A stretch of DNA of 64,000 nt from Pseudidiomarina marina (GTDB lineage Bacteria; Pseudomonadota; Gammaproteobacteria; Enterobacterales; Alteromonadaceae): assembly GCF_003987045.1 (NCBI RefSeq), contig NZ_PIPZ01000003.1, positions 62,001 to 126,000 of the forward strand. The letters are read 5' to 3'. Both the position numbers and the translations under genes were made by a program. The notes below the pieces were generated by a model that worked only from the letters and a program-made list of their open reading frames with translations, was not told the origin of the DNA and did not search any database. Of this stretch, positions 63,549 to 64,000 are shown one piece after another; position 1 is the stretch's first letter, and every line of letters starts with the position of its first letter.

Positions 63549-64000
63549 ATGAAACCACTGGCACTCGCAGCCATTCTGTTAACGTTTTTGATTGGCTTGG
63601 CGCTGCACGTTGATCCGTCAACGGCGCAGGTTTATAAAAAACGGAATGCGGATGGCACCGTGACTTACAGCGATCAGCCGATTCAAGGTGCTGAGAAAGT
63701 TGAAGTGGAAGCGGCGCCAGTGACAGAGTTCGCGAAGTCAAATGCGGCTGCTCAAGTTGAGCAGTCGCAGCCTTCCGCCGAGCAAGCTGGCGAAGCAGAG
63801 GGCGGTGACGAAATCCCAACAGAATTCTCGGTGACGATTACCTCGCCGGAGTATCAGGCACCAATTCGTGCCAATAACGGTCAGTTTGATGTGCTCTGGC
63901 AATCGGAGCCAGAAAAACTGCCGGAAGGCTACAACTATGAGTTATACGTTGACGGCGTGATGTCGTGGTCGGGTAGCGATAGCAATCAAGCCACACTGAT
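63549..64000 (+). CDS. DUF4124-domain exported protein, 3' end cut by window
   Basis: The frame is open from ATG at 63549 to the window end (at least 150 residues). A signal peptide (about 1-23) is followed by QVYKKRNADGTVTYSDQPI, typical of DUF4124, a Glu/Ala-rich linker, and a domain starting FSVTITSPEYQAPIRANNG. Function unknown; likely periplasmic. Its position after glnA suggests possible co-transcription, 40 bp apart. Confidence 0.82.
   Translation, partial: MKPLALAAILLTFLIGLALHVDPSTAQVYKKRNADGTVTYSDQPIQGAEKVEVEAAPVTEFAKSNAAAQVEQSQPSAEQAGEAEGGDEIPTEFSVTITSPEYQAPIRANNGQFDVLWQSEPEKLPEGYNYELYVDGVMSWSGSDSNQATL

Noticed and set aside
1-64000. tRNA, rRNA, tmRNA genes or a replication origin
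   Set aside because: No cloverleaf-like, rRNA-like or DnaA-box-cluster sequence was noticed in any gap on either strand, although this was judged by eye only.

Overview
The window is chromosomal DNA of a marine gammaproteobacterium. Gene content and order (pilMNOPQ-aroK-aroB-dam opposite mrcA, metJ/metL, argCBFGH with an ArgH-acetyltransferase fusion, priA-argS-ftsN-hslVU-rraA, a complete hut set, yihY-dtd-yiiD, bipA, glnA) point to the Alteromonadales. Idiomarina/Pseudidiomarina or a close relative is my best guess, by recognition and not by a search. No rRNA, tRNA, phage, insertion sequence or CRISPR array was seen.

Layout. 1-2.7 kb: end of an SGNH hydrolase, the RNA helicase gene dbpA, and an outer-membrane MipA-like gene. 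2.8-13.3 kb, minus strand: pilM-N-O-P-Q, aroK, aroB, dam, elaA, rsmJ, a peroxiredoxin and a flavoprotein form a tightly packed run, divergent from mrcA (PBP1A). 16-19 kb: metL and its repressor gene metJ are divergent, with tandem Met boxes between them. 19-24.9 kb, minus strand: argC-B-F-G-H, headed by two ARG boxes with canonical 21-bp centre spacing. 25-34 kb, plus strand: rpmE, a short maeB, priA, argS, an ftsN-like gene, hslV-hslU behind a sigma-32-like promoter, and rraA. 34-40.6 kb: histidine utilisation (hutG, hutC-U-H on plus; hutI on minus) with a HutC-type palindrome between hutI and hutC. 40.6-48.4 kb: short housekeeping and accessory genes, an AcrR-like repressor with its probable operator, a GreA/Rnk-like protein with a 27-residue basic partner, and a HigBA-type toxin-antitoxin pair. 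48.4-51.4 kb: bipA and a CNNM/CBS membrane protein. 51.8-57 kb: a TonB-dependent receptor followed by two PepSY membrane proteins, the second fused to an NqrF-like 2Fe-2S/FAD/NAD reductase. 57.1-61.2 kb: an RND efflux pair. 62-64 kb: glnA with two NtrC sites and a sigma-54 promoter, then the start of a DUF4124 protein.

The least explained DNA is intergenic. At about 24.92-25.05, 26.93-27.09, 29.34-29.43 and 61.19-61.85 kb there are palindromic elements built from 7-bp units of a shared form (roughly G-N-T-A-T-T-N). Two copies lie in opposite orientation around rpmE-maeB. The largest, about 664 bp, is bounded by a 26-bp inverted repeat matching at 25 positions and holds several other repeat types. 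These elements and the receptor/PepSY-reductase locus are the best candidates for something undescribed.

Regulation can be read directly for several units: MetJ at metJ/metL, ArgR at argC, HutC at hut, RpoH-like at hslVU, NtrC/RpoN at glnA, and an AcrR-type site at the TetR gene. Many genes overlap by 1-13 bp, indicating translational coupling. Several annotated starts were moved from the longest open frame to a downstream codon with a better ribosome binding site.
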